Shown: positions 44,218-52,435 of the stretch, piece by piece | How the letters are laid out: every line of letters begins with the position of its first letter | Position numbering within the stretch: the first letter of the stretch is position 1 | Assembly: GCA_023228325.1 (NCBI GenBank) | Contig: JALOBK010000001.1 | Location: forward strand, 310,001-374,000 | DNA: 64,000 nucleotides | Origin: a bacterium | GTDB lineage: Bacteria; Auribacterota; UBA6266 | Direction of reading: 5' to 3' | The notes under the pieces: model-generated | Database searches by the model: none | Told to the model about the DNA's origin: nothing | Seen by the model: only the letters and a program-made list of their open reading frames with translations | Position numbers and translations under genes: made by a program

Positions 44218-46746
44218 TTACTTCCTCTTTGATTTAATCCTTATTAACGCCATTATTATCACAACCGCTATCAGCAGTATAATCACCGCGTTTTTTATGC
44301 TGTCCGCGTCGGACAGGCATTTTGATTTCAGCGATGAAAACATCGAAGATATTTTTTTGCCGAGGGATAAAACTGTTTTACCCTCAGCGGGAACTCCAGT
44401 TTTTGTAATCTTATAAGAAATTTCTTCGACCGGCCGGGCTGAAACCCTGTTTTTGAAGCCTGCCCGCGCCAGACCGTTGACGATATAGGGGCTCCTCATA
44501 AAATATTTCCATATAAGGCCCGAACGGTAATTCTCTATAGCCAGCAGGGTAATGCCTTCACCTAAACCGTAATAGCGGTGCGACCACCATTCTTCGTCCA
44601 GATTAAAGGAATCCCCGAGGCCGTATACTCCCCATAACCTCGGATATTTTCTCTGGAAAAACCTTAAAGCCTGCAGGGAAAGTTTAGGCGTAAACGGGAT
44701 TGAACCCGCGGGGCCTGAAGGGGAAATAGTCCCGTCATAAATAGGCAATCCGGAACCGCACGGAGGCGTTCCGTGTTCCATAGTATAATTTCCCCCGTTT
44801 TTAATCGAAAAAGACGTTACACCCCAGCTGTCAGGCCCGTAAGTGGAGAATTCGGACATGTGATCTACACAGAATTGCCTGTTGGTGATAGTGGCGTCAA
44901 CGGAGTTTTGAAACCAATCTGTATCCTCTCTGTCGACAATACCCTTGAAATCAAACCATGCATGGGCATACTGATATGAGAAGAGCCCGCCATGCCATGA
45001 ATATATGAATTCATTGCCGTCTTTATATCTTCCTTTCCTTCTTGTCCAGGAATAAAAACTTTCCGGAGGAACGCTGTGTTCTTTTGAACCCAACGCAAGG
45101 ATATTCACAAGCATTATTTCATCTGAATAAAAATCCCAGTAATAATCGGTCAGCCGCCCGCCTTTGCCGCCTTCAGGCCGCCATCCGTGATAAAAATTAA
45201 GGTAATGCCCGTAGGCGTCTTCCTCATCGAGATTTATAAACCTGTCCCATTCGACTTTATCTACAATCAAATTTCCTTTTTCCATTACTTCCCCGCCGAA
45301 ATACTCGCCGGCGGTGATGATACCGCACAAAAATATCGCCGTGTCTATCGTCGAAACTTCGCTTCTGCCGTCCCTTTTGCCGCTCCCGAGCTTAATAAAG
45401 TGATAATAAAAACCATATTCTCCTTCGACATCATTTAAGAATGTATCCAGTATTCTCAGACACCTTTTCTCCGCTTCTTCCCTTTCCACCCAGTCTCTCT
45501 CAACGCCGATGCAATAAGCGCTTAAACAGAAGCCCACATTCGCTATATTACAATAATCATGACCTGTCGCGTCTTTTACCAAACCGGAACTTTCATCTAC
45601 CTCGTTCCAGAAATAATCAAACGATGCTTTGCTCACCGCATCCAGAAATTCGTCATCGGTAAGCTCCCTGACCCTGCAGTCAGGAACAGCCTGGGGCATA
45701 TAAGTAAATTTACCCTCTATGCTTTCCGCAGCGGCCCTGAAAGAATACAGGTTACTGCCGCTCAATGTGATAGTATCTATTTTTACGCCATAGGCTTTAT
45801 CTTCGGTATTATAATCGGTTCCGAAAACCTGCCACACTTTGCCGTCATCAGAAAATTCAAACTTTATGTTTTCAAGTATGGCATCCTTTAAGCTTGATTC
45901 CGCCGCAACCGTTATTATATCGCCGTTTTTTATGATATCGCCTTTTCTCATAAGCTGTCCGTTAACTCTCAGCGAACCGGCAAACGGAGCGCCGGGTTCC
46001 GATTTGGAATCATAGCTTTTGGCGCCTGAATTCACTTTACCGAATACAATATTATCAACGAATAATATTCCATTAGGATTTCCATTTTTACTTTCTATAA
46101 CAAATACTATCTCGTTAATCCTGCTGAAATCCCTTATGTTGCCGAAATTACTCAATGGGATTATAACCTTTTTCCATTCCGTGGAAATTCCGCCCGGAAC
46201 ATAACCATGGATGTACACAGCGGACGTATAATCTTTATTCCATATAAATTTGCCGTCGCTGTCAGTATCCTCGTGAAGCTCAAGTTTGATCTTATCAAAC
46301 CCGTAACGGCTCTTAATCCAGAAAGAGAGGTAATCATAACCTGTCAGGTCTGCGGAGAGAAAACATGTATTATCGTTAGGATAAGGCCTGCCCAGTTTCA
46401 TCCAGAAATAACTATATGTATCGTAAGCGCTTACGTCATAGTCCAACTGCAAAGACGCCCCCCTGTTGCCGAAAACATCGGTTCCCTTAATATCAAGTTC
46501 CTTTTCTGCGGCCGAAAGTTCGTCCGGCAGATTGTATTTCAGAGTTACCCTGCAAGTGCCCGGCTCTTCAAGGTCTCCGCCATAGATCCCGCCCAGATTA
46601 TTGACCATTATTCCCCTGTTAAAATCATCTACCAGGAGAACTTTATTCGCGGAATCAGCATCCGCAAAGCACAAGACGCCGCAGGCAACCAGGTTAAAAA
46701 GAAAACTAACAGAGAAAATTTTTATATATTTCAAAACCAATCTCAC
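44218..46746 (-). CDS. Membrane-anchored PF10091 glycoamylase-type glucanase with N-terminal CBM-like domain
   Basis: 842 residues from a GTG preceded by AAAGGGGGGG. Signal region 1-30 (it contains LVAC, a possible lipobox, so lipoprotein processing is an alternative). A beta-sandwich domain (about 35-240, VLLVDDFNRGIMVNNLGG) is homologous to the two small secreted proteins at 48.3-49.4 kb. An Ig-like part (about 250-360) and the PF10091 catalytic domain (about 370-765) follow, with TDYYWDFYSDEIMLVNILAL and GLGEGITLLAIENYRSGLIW. At the C-terminus come a linker and a transmembrane helix (about 815-835) with a basic end, so the protein stays on the cell surface or periplasmic face. Confidence 0.82.
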   Translation of the reverse strand: MRLVLKYIKIFSVSFLFNLVACGVLCFADADSANKVLLVDDFNRGIMVNNLGGIYGGDLEEPGTCRVTLKYNLPDELSAAEKELDIKGTDVFGNRGASLQLDYDVSAYDTYSYFWMKLGRPYPNDNTCFLSADLTGYDYLSFWIKSRYGFDKIKLELHEDTDSDGKFIWNKDYTSAVYIHGYVPGGISTEWKKVIIPLSNFGNIRDFSRINEIVFVIESKNGNPNGILFVDNIVFGKVNSGAKSYDSKSEPGAPFAGSLRVNGQLMRKGDIIKNGDIITVAAESSLKDAILENIKFEFSDDGKVWQVFGTDYNTEDKAYGVKIDTITLSGSNLYSFRAAAESIEGKFTYMPQAVPDCRVRELTDDEFLDAVSKASFDYFWNEVDESSGLVKDATGHDYCNIANVGFCLSAYCIGVERDWVEREEAEKRCLRILDTFLNDVEGEYGFYYHFIKLGSGKRDGRSEVSTIDTAIFLCGIITAGEYFGGEVMEKGNLIVDKVEWDRFINLDEEDAYGHYLNFYHGWRPEGGKGGRLTDYYWDFYSDEIMLVNILALGSKEHSVPPESFYSWTRRKGRYKDGNEFIYSWHGGLFSYQYAHAWFDFKGIVDREDTDWFQNSVDATITNRQFCVDHMSEFSTYGPDSWGVTSFSIKNGGNYTMEHGTPPCGSGLPIYDGTISPSGPAGSIPFTPKLSLQALRFFQRKYPRLWGVYGLGDSFNLDEEWWSHRYYGLGEGITLLAIENYRSGLIWKYFMRSPYIVNGLARAGFKNRVSARPVEEISYKITKTGVPAEGKTVLSLGKKISSMFSSLKSKCLSDADSIKNAVIILLIAVVIIMALIRIKSKRK

Positions 46747-46777
46747 TTTCCCCCCCTTTTATTTGGAAAATCCAATC

Positions 46778-48229
46778 CTATTTAAGGCCGTTTTCTATAT
46801 CGTTCAACAAGGTAACAGCGCCCTTTGATATATCATCTTCGGCAAACCTTTTTTGTATAACGCCGCCATTCAAATAATTATTTATCGCAAGCAATATCAA
46901 AGACTGCTCTTCCGCGGAATATATATAAGCTACCTTTTTGCCCGATACATCAACGGAGGAATAAAAGCCATATTCCCCGTACACCTCAAAATCCTTTGCG
47001 ATTTTCCTGACATTCTTTACGGCCTTTTCAGGAATATACATAAGAGCCGAAACAGCCGCCAAAGGCGACAGGAGATCAGCATCATAATTATGAACCGCGA
47101 GTTTCCCAATCCCCTGTATTACCCTGCTGCCCGCGCAATCGTAACACCCGGAGACGCCCCAGTATCCGCCGTCAAAAGGAGATTTTTCCTGGCACAGCGC
47201 ATACGCATAAGCGTTTTTCCAGAGTTTCCCTTCCAATATATTTTTCTCATTTATAAAAACAGCGGGCGTGGAAGCCTCACACATAGCTCCGCTCCATCCG
47301 GGCATAACATTTTCACATTTGTCCGATTTCCGGGGAAAACTTCTGAGTGTCGACAGCCAGCATTCTTTTCCGACATCATATTTTCCTGTGGCTATAAAAT
47401 CAAGAAGCCTCGATTCGGTAAATAGGATCTCATATTCCTGCTCCGTGTATTTCTCTGTGTCAGAATAAAAACCGCCATAAAAACGGCCGGTATCTTCATT
47501 CAGGAAAAAAGAAAAATCCATTTTCAATATCATCTCCTGGCAATTGTCGTACAATTCGCGGGGGAATGTGTTTCTTATGACAATCAGCGCCGCGGCAAAA
47601 AAAGCGTTGTCAAGGCTGGATATGAGATCATCCGCTTTCTCGCCGCTTGTGTGGTCGTAATATTTGTACAGGAAACCGTAATAATGCTCGAAATATCCAA
47701 CGCTTTTAAGTGTTGATTTAAGCCTCAGGACGGCATTCTCTTTTTTGATAAAACCAAGGTCATAGGCGCTGACAACCGAAACCAGATACAACGCTATATC
47801 TCTCGCTGAAGTATACCCGGCTATAAAACACCCTTCTCCTTTATTCCGCCCGGCGCCGAGCTTAATGAAACTGACCGGGCACTGGGTCCCTTTATTCACC
47901 AGATTATCAAAATAAAGCCATGTATCCCCGGCGAGAGACTTCAGAAACTGCTTGTCATCGTCAGGAAAAGTTTTTTTAACGACTTTACGGGAAGGAAACC
48001 CTCTCAGGTCTTTTATCCTGTCGAGGATTTCCTTCTCCGGTGGCAATTTGCCGAAACGCGGATCGCTTTTAAGACAGCCGGTTTCCGAGAATTCCAGCTT
48101 TTTTACAGCCGTCACATCCAGGACGTCGGCGCTCAATCGCTCATCCGCGCCGGAAATACCCGGATATAACAGAGCAAAGAGGGCAATCAACAAAGGAGTA
48201 GTTTTGGCTTTTCTGTAAACACATTTCAT
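46778..48229 (-). CDS. Secreted (alpha/alpha)-barrel protein, glucoamylase-like
   Basis: 483 residues with a signal peptide (about 1-28). The body is predicted to be mainly helical and contains W/Y-rich motifs typical of (alpha/alpha)6 barrels, such as FAAALIVIRNTFPRELYDNC, RFYGGFYSDTEKYTEQEYEI, PFDGGYWGVSGCYDC and a closing YIYSAEEQSLILLAINNYLN that parallels the end of PF10091 domains (here LILLAINNYLN against LILAIENYR). It may be a distant glucanase or a non-catalytic relative like the glucoamylase-like part of cyclic beta-1,2-glucan synthases. I cannot name a family with certainty. It lies between the CBM-like genes and the anchored glycoamylase. Confidence 0.55.
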   Translation of the reverse strand: MKCVYRKAKTTPLLIALFALLYPGISGADERLSADVLDVTAVKKLEFSETGCLKSDPRFGKLPPEKEILDRIKDLRGFPSRKVVKKTFPDDDKQFLKSLAGDTWLYFDNLVNKGTQCPVSFIKLGAGRNKGEGCFIAGYTSARDIALYLVSVVSAYDLGFIKKENAVLRLKSTLKSVGYFEHYYGFLYKYYDHTSGEKADDLISSLDNAFFAAALIVIRNTFPRELYDNCQEMILKMDFSFFLNEDTGRFYGGFYSDTEKYTEQEYEILFTESRLLDFIATGKYDVGKECWLSTLRSFPRKSDKCENVMPGWSGAMCEASTPAVFINEKNILEGKLWKNAYAYALCQEKSPFDGGYWGVSGCYDCAGSRVIQGIGKLAVHNYDADLLSPLAAVSALMYIPEKAVKNVRKIAKDFEVYGEYGFYSSVDVSGKKVAYIYSAEEQSLILLAINNYLNGGVIQKRFAEDDISKGAVTLLNDIENGLK

Positions 48230-48284
48230 CCGGAAACCGTCCTTTTTTATATCCCCATTCTATGGTTACGATTAAAAAGACCGG

Positions 48285-48848
48285 TTATTCCGCGTTTACA
48301 TCATCTAAGTAAATTATTCCCGATTTCGTATCCGCTATCCTGTCTTCAAACACAATCACTAACTCCTGACAATTTTCAAGGCTCGGCAGGTTAAATGCTT
48401 CCAGCGGAATTGTAAACATCTGCCATTTGTCGTTTATGCCGGTTAAGTAGTACGCTCCGACACCGTCCGGTGTTTTAAGCTCCACTTTAAACCTCGTTGT
48501 ATAACCGGCGGCAGAATCGCCTTTAACCCATAGATTTAACGTTTTATAAGGCGACAGGTTAAGGCCGTTCAACTTCATCCAGAAACCGTTAAACGCGGGA
48601 TTCGGCGAATCAACATCATATTTCAGTTTCATCGAAAAACCTTTTTCCCCGTGTTTAACAACATCGTCAAATGACTCTACGCATGTCTGTGTGTTGTCTA
48701 CGGGGTCTTTATCCCACGCGCCAAAATCACCGCCTACATTGTTCGGTTTTGTTCCGCTGTTAAAATCCGCAAGGACTTTCTGCGCGGCATAGGCAGGAAG
48801 GCTTAGCGTCACCAACGCTATCACAACAGCAAATAATACTTTCTTCAT
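48285..48848 (-). CDS. Small secreted beta-sandwich (CBM-like) protein, tandem copy 2
   Basis: 187 residues with a signal peptide (about 1-21). The mature protein is a single CBM11-like jelly roll: VLADFNSGTKPNNVGGDFGA, FWMKLNGLNLSPYKTLNLWV and a final GIIYLDDVNAE. It is about two-thirds identical by eye to the next upstream gene and also like the N-terminal domain of the anchored glycoamylase. No enzyme part is attached. GGAG precedes the ATG. It probably binds glycan at the surface; whether it helps the enzymes or serves as a free solute-binding protein is unknown. Confidence 0.65.
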   Translation of the reverse strand: MKKVLFAVVIALVTLSLPAYAAQKVLADFNSGTKPNNVGGDFGAWDKDPVDNTQTCVESFDDVVKHGEKGFSMKLKYDVDSPNPAFNGFWMKLNGLNLSPYKTLNLWVKGDSAAGYTTRFKVELKTPDGVGAYYLTGINDKWQMFTIPLEAFNLPSLENCQELVIVFEDRIADTKSGIIYLDDVNAE

Positions 48849-48881
48849 CTCTTACTCCTTTCCTCTTTTTACCCCCACAAT

Positions 48882-49448
48882 TTATTCTACAGAAATATCA
48901 TCTATATATATAGTCCCGTCTTTATCGGTAGCAACCTGGTCTTCAAAAACAACTACGAACTCCGTGCAGCTGTCAAGGCTGGCAAGCCCGAAACTCGAAA
49001 GAGGTATGGAAATTTTCTGCCAGTCCGAATTAATTCCGGTTACATAGTATTTACCTACGCCATCCGGCGTTTTAAGTTCAATTTTAAATCTTTCAGTATA
49101 CCCTCTGGAAGGATCGCCTTTCACCCAAAGGTTCAGCGTCTGATACTGTGAAAGGTTCATATTATTAAGCTTCATCCAGAAACCGTTAAACGCCGCATTG
49201 GGCGAATCAACATCATAATCGAGTTTTAAAGAGCATCCGCTGTTCCCGTTTTTCACCATATTGTCAAACGATTCCCGGCAGGTCTGTGTGCTGTCTTGAG
49301 GATCTTTGTCCCACGCGCCGAGGCCGCCGCCCACATTATTAGGCGAAGAACCGCTATTAAAATCGGCAAGTACAGTTTCCGCGGAAGCGCTTAAAGGCAG
49401 GATTACAACGGCAAGTAAAGCAATTACATAAACAATAAGATTTCTCAT
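48882..49448 (-). CDS. Small secreted beta-sandwich (CBM-like) protein, tandem copy 1, first gene of operon
   Basis: 188 residues with a signal peptide (about 1-23). Domain motifs are VLADFNSGSSPNNVGGGLGA, FWMKLNNMNLSQYQTLNLWV and GTIYIDDISVE, the same jelly roll as the downstream copy. A strong ribosome-binding site (AAGGAGGGG) and the first position behind the LacI-type operator mean that it will be the most expressed gene of the locus, which fits a structural or binding role. Confidence 0.65.
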   Translation of the reverse strand: MRNLIVYVIALLAVVILPLSASAETVLADFNSGSSPNNVGGGLGAWDKDPQDSTQTCRESFDNMVKNGNSGCSLKLDYDVDSPNAAFNGFWMKLNNMNLSQYQTLNLWVKGDPSRGYTERFKIELKTPDGVGKYYVTGINSDWQKISIPLSSFGLASLDSCTEFVVVFEDQVATDKDGTIYIDDISVE

Positions 49449-49524
49449 TTCCCCTCCTTTTCCCCCTCATTTTCCAAAAACCAACGCTACATCCAGTTTC
49501 ACTATTGACAAATGTAACAATGTG

Positions 49525-49552
49525 TGTAAACGGTTACATTTTTGCGCAAAAA
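49525..49552 (-). promoter_or_regulatory. LacI-type operator and adjacent palindrome upstream of the glucan operon
   Basis: TGTAAACGGTTACA (49525-49538) is an almost perfect LacI/GalR-type operator with a central CG. It sits inside a wider inverted repeat, AATGTAAC (49511-49518) with GTTACATT (49533-49540). Immediately beside it is TTTTTGCGCAAAAA (49539-49552), a second perfect palindrome. Both lie 12-40 bases downstream of the predicted transcription start, a roadblock position. The LacI gene at the end of the operon is the natural candidate regulator. Confidence 0.7.
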
Positions 49553-49570
49553 AAAACCAAACCTACTATA

Positions 49571-49598
49571 AATATAATACTATTTCAGGATTTGTCAA
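49571..49598 (-). promoter_or_regulatory. Promoter of the glucan operon
   Basis: On the minus strand TTGACA (49598-49593), 16 bp, TATATT (49576-49571); predicted start near 49564. The leader of about 115 bases includes the operator palindromes and the Shine-Dalgarno of the first CBM-like gene. Confidence 0.65.
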
Positions 49599-49612
49599 GG
49601 CGATTATTTCCT

Positions 49613-52417
49613 TTATTCTAATATCACCTCTATAAAAACTTTTTTATCTTTCAGAGGTTTTATGAAGCGCTCTCTATGCTCTTTGCCGTTTACCATAACC
49701 TTCTTAACTTTCCTAACAGCTTTCCCCGTAGGATTTTGCACATTTATTACATAGTCCGAGCCTTTAAATTCAGTATAAAATTTTACATCTTTCCAGCTCT
49801 CTCCCGCCGGAATTTTCGGATCTATGGTAATACCGTCAACATAAGCCCTGAAACCTATCACATACCTTTCAAAAATAATACGCGCCCATACGGCTGAACC
49901 GGTCAGGAGAGGATATTCGCCACGCCCGCTTATGCGCCCATTGTCCTCCGAAACCCAGTATTCCGGCAGAAAAGGCGGTATTTTAGCCTCGGTCTGCTCG
50001 TGGTTCAACGGGTTAATGCCGTCCCAGGTCCTGAATGCTTCTCCGGGTTTCCCCATCAGCATCATAGCGTATATCCAGAACAGGTTCGCGTGATTGAAAA
50101 CAGCATTGTTTTCCTTTGTTCCGGGAGCAAAACCTGTCAAGCGCCCTATCATGGGGTCAAATTCCCTGTAAGGAGGATAATTTAACTTAAGGCCGCCGAC
50201 GCTCCTGTCACTAAGGTATTTATTAACCGATTTAATTACTTTTTCGGCCCTTTGCCTGTCGGCTACACCGGAAATAATCGAAAAAGACTGGGGCATAAGG
50301 TTGATTTCGAATTTATTCCCGCCGAATTTTGTATCAACCGGCTTCCCGTCCCTGTAAAAATAACCTGTGTAATATTCTCCGTTCCATGCCTTTTTATTTA
50401 TAATATTTTTTAATATCGTTTCTTTTTTCCCGAGATCTTCGATAAGCGTATCTACGGGAATCCTGATTTTTTTTCCTGTTACCCCGGAATCGACTTTTCC
50501 GACAAAATCATCAAGGATTTTTTTTCTCTCACCGGAGCTGGAAGTGTTTTTCCCTAAAAGAATCTTTATTTCCTCCATTAATTCCACTTCGGAAACTGAT
50601 TTTTTATCTTTCAGCTTCTGAAGGTAACCTGCTATATCTTTGAGGTTCTGGACATTGCCCATGGTAAAAGTAACGCTTTCTCCCCAAAGCTGGTCCATGC
50701 CGTCATTCCAATCGGCGCGTTTAATGGACAGAAGCCCGTTTTTACCGCAATCATAAAACATAGTGAGGTTCTGGACCAGAATATGCTCGAGAACCGTGCC
50801 TAAAACTTTTCTCCGTTTTTTATCTTTCGCGAAACCCGCAACATTTTCGGCCCAATTCTTATCAACAGAACCGCCTCTGTTCAGATATAAATCTTTGAAA
50901 TACGGAACCCTTTTTCTCAGGCAATAATCTATCTGCCCTATATAATCCACGAAAAGCAGCACTGTCTGGGCAGTCCAGTAGGGATGGTCGCACCAGAGCC
51001 CGTTAACCTTATCGGAGCCGAATTTCCCGGTCCTCGCGAAAAATCTTGTGGCATTTGTGCCGTCAAGCCTTATGCCGGAAAGAGTATCCAGCAGCTGGGT
51101 TTCAGCGCTTTCGGCATCCACCAGGATAGCTCCTATCATATCCTGCCAGATTTCTCTCCACCCGCTGAAGTCGGTGCCGTAATCGAACTCAGGGTGCCCT
51201 GTGTTTCCAAACCAGCGCCGCATAGAAAGCTGGTAATACCACCACTTATTCCAGGAAATATTGAAATCGCGGCTGCGCGTTTCAATCTTCTTCCGGTTTA
51301 TATTCTCATCCCAGAATTTTTTTACCTTATTTAATTCTTCAACCGCGTTTTTATAAGTATTTTTCCTGATTGACACATCTGATTCTTTTTCCGTAATCCC
51401 GATACCGTTCTGCACGACAAAATATTTTTTCTCGCCGGGTTTCAGGGTTACGCGTGAAAACTGGACAGCGCCCACAGCCTCTTCGCCGATCATCTCATAT
51501 TTCGGAGGAAGATCCGCCAGGATACTAAGAGGCTCGGCCCATCTTTGATGGGGGCCCAGAAAAGACTCCCTGTCCGTATAATAACGGTCGGGCCTTTTGC
51601 CCGTATCCGAGACAGCGCTCATAAAATATGTTATATCGCTTTTCTTCGAACGCCCTTCCACCCATTCTATGCCCGGCTTTATTTTAATCGAGCCTTTTTT
51701 GCCGTCGCACACCGCCTTATTATACAGGCGGACAACATCCCTGTGATATTCAACATAATGCCTGCTGCCTCCGAACACAGGAACGGCGCAGATAAGATCT
51801 ATCTCTTTCTTTTTTCCGCCTGTGTTTTCAATCTCGACTATCCAGTATTCGGCCTTATCTTTCAACGGGATAAAAACTTCTATTTTTCCCTTCAATCCCA
51901 GTCTTTTCGATTCGTTCCCGATAGAAGCAAACCCCATTCCGAAAGTTGATGTGAAGGCATCGGGTTCTATCGTCCTCTGCGGGGCATAATTCACGCACCA
52001 GCAGGATTTATCATCTCTTGAGCGCACCCATACGAACCGGCCCTGGTCTTTAGGAAAATAATGCCCGTCAAATTCGCCGAACATGCGCGTGTAATCAATG
52101 CCGAAATAACCTCTCAGGAAATGGTCACAGATGCTGTAACACTGCGTTCCTGTGGCAAGCATATGCACAAAAGGCAAAGGCAGGTTATGCGACTGCTCCA
52201 TAACACAATTACCCTGAGCGTCAAAAAACCAGAATTTTTTCCCTTTTCGTGTTTCCCCCAGCAAATTATCGGAAACATACCTTTCGGTGACCAGGTTGCC
52301 TGAACTGTCTATCCACGCTTTTTTAACCGAAGGGCCAAGAGGGATTTTATCCGTTATTTTCAAATCCGATGAGGACGGTTTTTTGCCGTCTGAATAAGAC
52401 AATTTCCTGTTTTTCAT
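49613..52417 (-). CDS. GH94-type glycoside phosphorylase
   Basis: About 934 residues from the ATG at 52417; an ATG four codons earlier directly abuts GGAG and cannot be used well. No signal peptide, so cytoplasmic. GH94 traits: the general-acid Asp in KRADWNDGMDQLWGESVTFT (near residue 570), GFAPGTKENNAVFNHANLFW, then the phosphate-site YPLLTGSAVWARIIFERYVI and a final beta-domain (FRAYVDGITIDPKIPAG). GH94 enzymes phosphorolyse beta-glucosides (cellobiose, chitobiose, laminaribiose, beta-1,2-oligoglucan). The pairing with PF10091 enzymes favours beta-1,2-oligoglucans, but specificity is unproven. It is transcribed from the argF promoter side, 18 bp after argF. Confidence 0.82.
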   Translation of the reverse strand: MKNRKLSYSDGKKPSSSDLKITDKIPLGPSVKKAWIDSSGNLVTERYVSDNLLGETRKGKKFWFFDAQGNCVMEQSHNLPLPFVHMLATGTQCYSICDHFLRGYFGIDYTRMFGEFDGHYFPKDQGRFVWVRSRDDKSCWCVNYAPQRTIEPDAFTSTFGMGFASIGNESKRLGLKGKIEVFIPLKDKAEYWIVEIENTGGKKKEIDLICAVPVFGGSRHYVEYHRDVVRLYNKAVCDGKKGSIKIKPGIEWVEGRSKKSDITYFMSAVSDTGKRPDRYYTDRESFLGPHQRWAEPLSILADLPPKYEMIGEEAVGAVQFSRVTLKPGEKKYFVVQNGIGITEKESDVSIRKNTYKNAVEELNKVKKFWDENINRKKIETRSRDFNISWNKWWYYQLSMRRWFGNTGHPEFDYGTDFSGWREIWQDMIGAILVDAESAETQLLDTLSGIRLDGTNATRFFARTGKFGSDKVNGLWCDHPYWTAQTVLLFVDYIGQIDYCLRKRVPYFKDLYLNRGGSVDKNWAENVAGFAKDKKRRKVLGTVLEHILVQNLTMFYDCGKNGLLSIKRADWNDGMDQLWGESVTFTMGNVQNLKDIAGYLQKLKDKKSVSEVELMEEIKILLGKNTSSSGERKKILDDFVGKVDSGVTGKKIRIPVDTLIEDLGKKETILKNIINKKAWNGEYYTGYFYRDGKPVDTKFGGNKFEINLMPQSFSIISGVADRQRAEKVIKSVNKYLSDRSVGGLKLNYPPYREFDPMIGRLTGFAPGTKENNAVFNHANLFWIYAMMLMGKPGEAFRTWDGINPLNHEQTEAKIPPFLPEYWVSEDNGRISGRGEYPLLTGSAVWARIIFERYVIGFRAYVDGITIDPKIPAGESWKDVKFYTEFKGSDYVINVQNPTGKAVRKVKKVMVNGKEHRERFIKPLKDKKVFIEVILE

Positions 52418-52435
52418 TCTGCCCGGCATCTCCGA

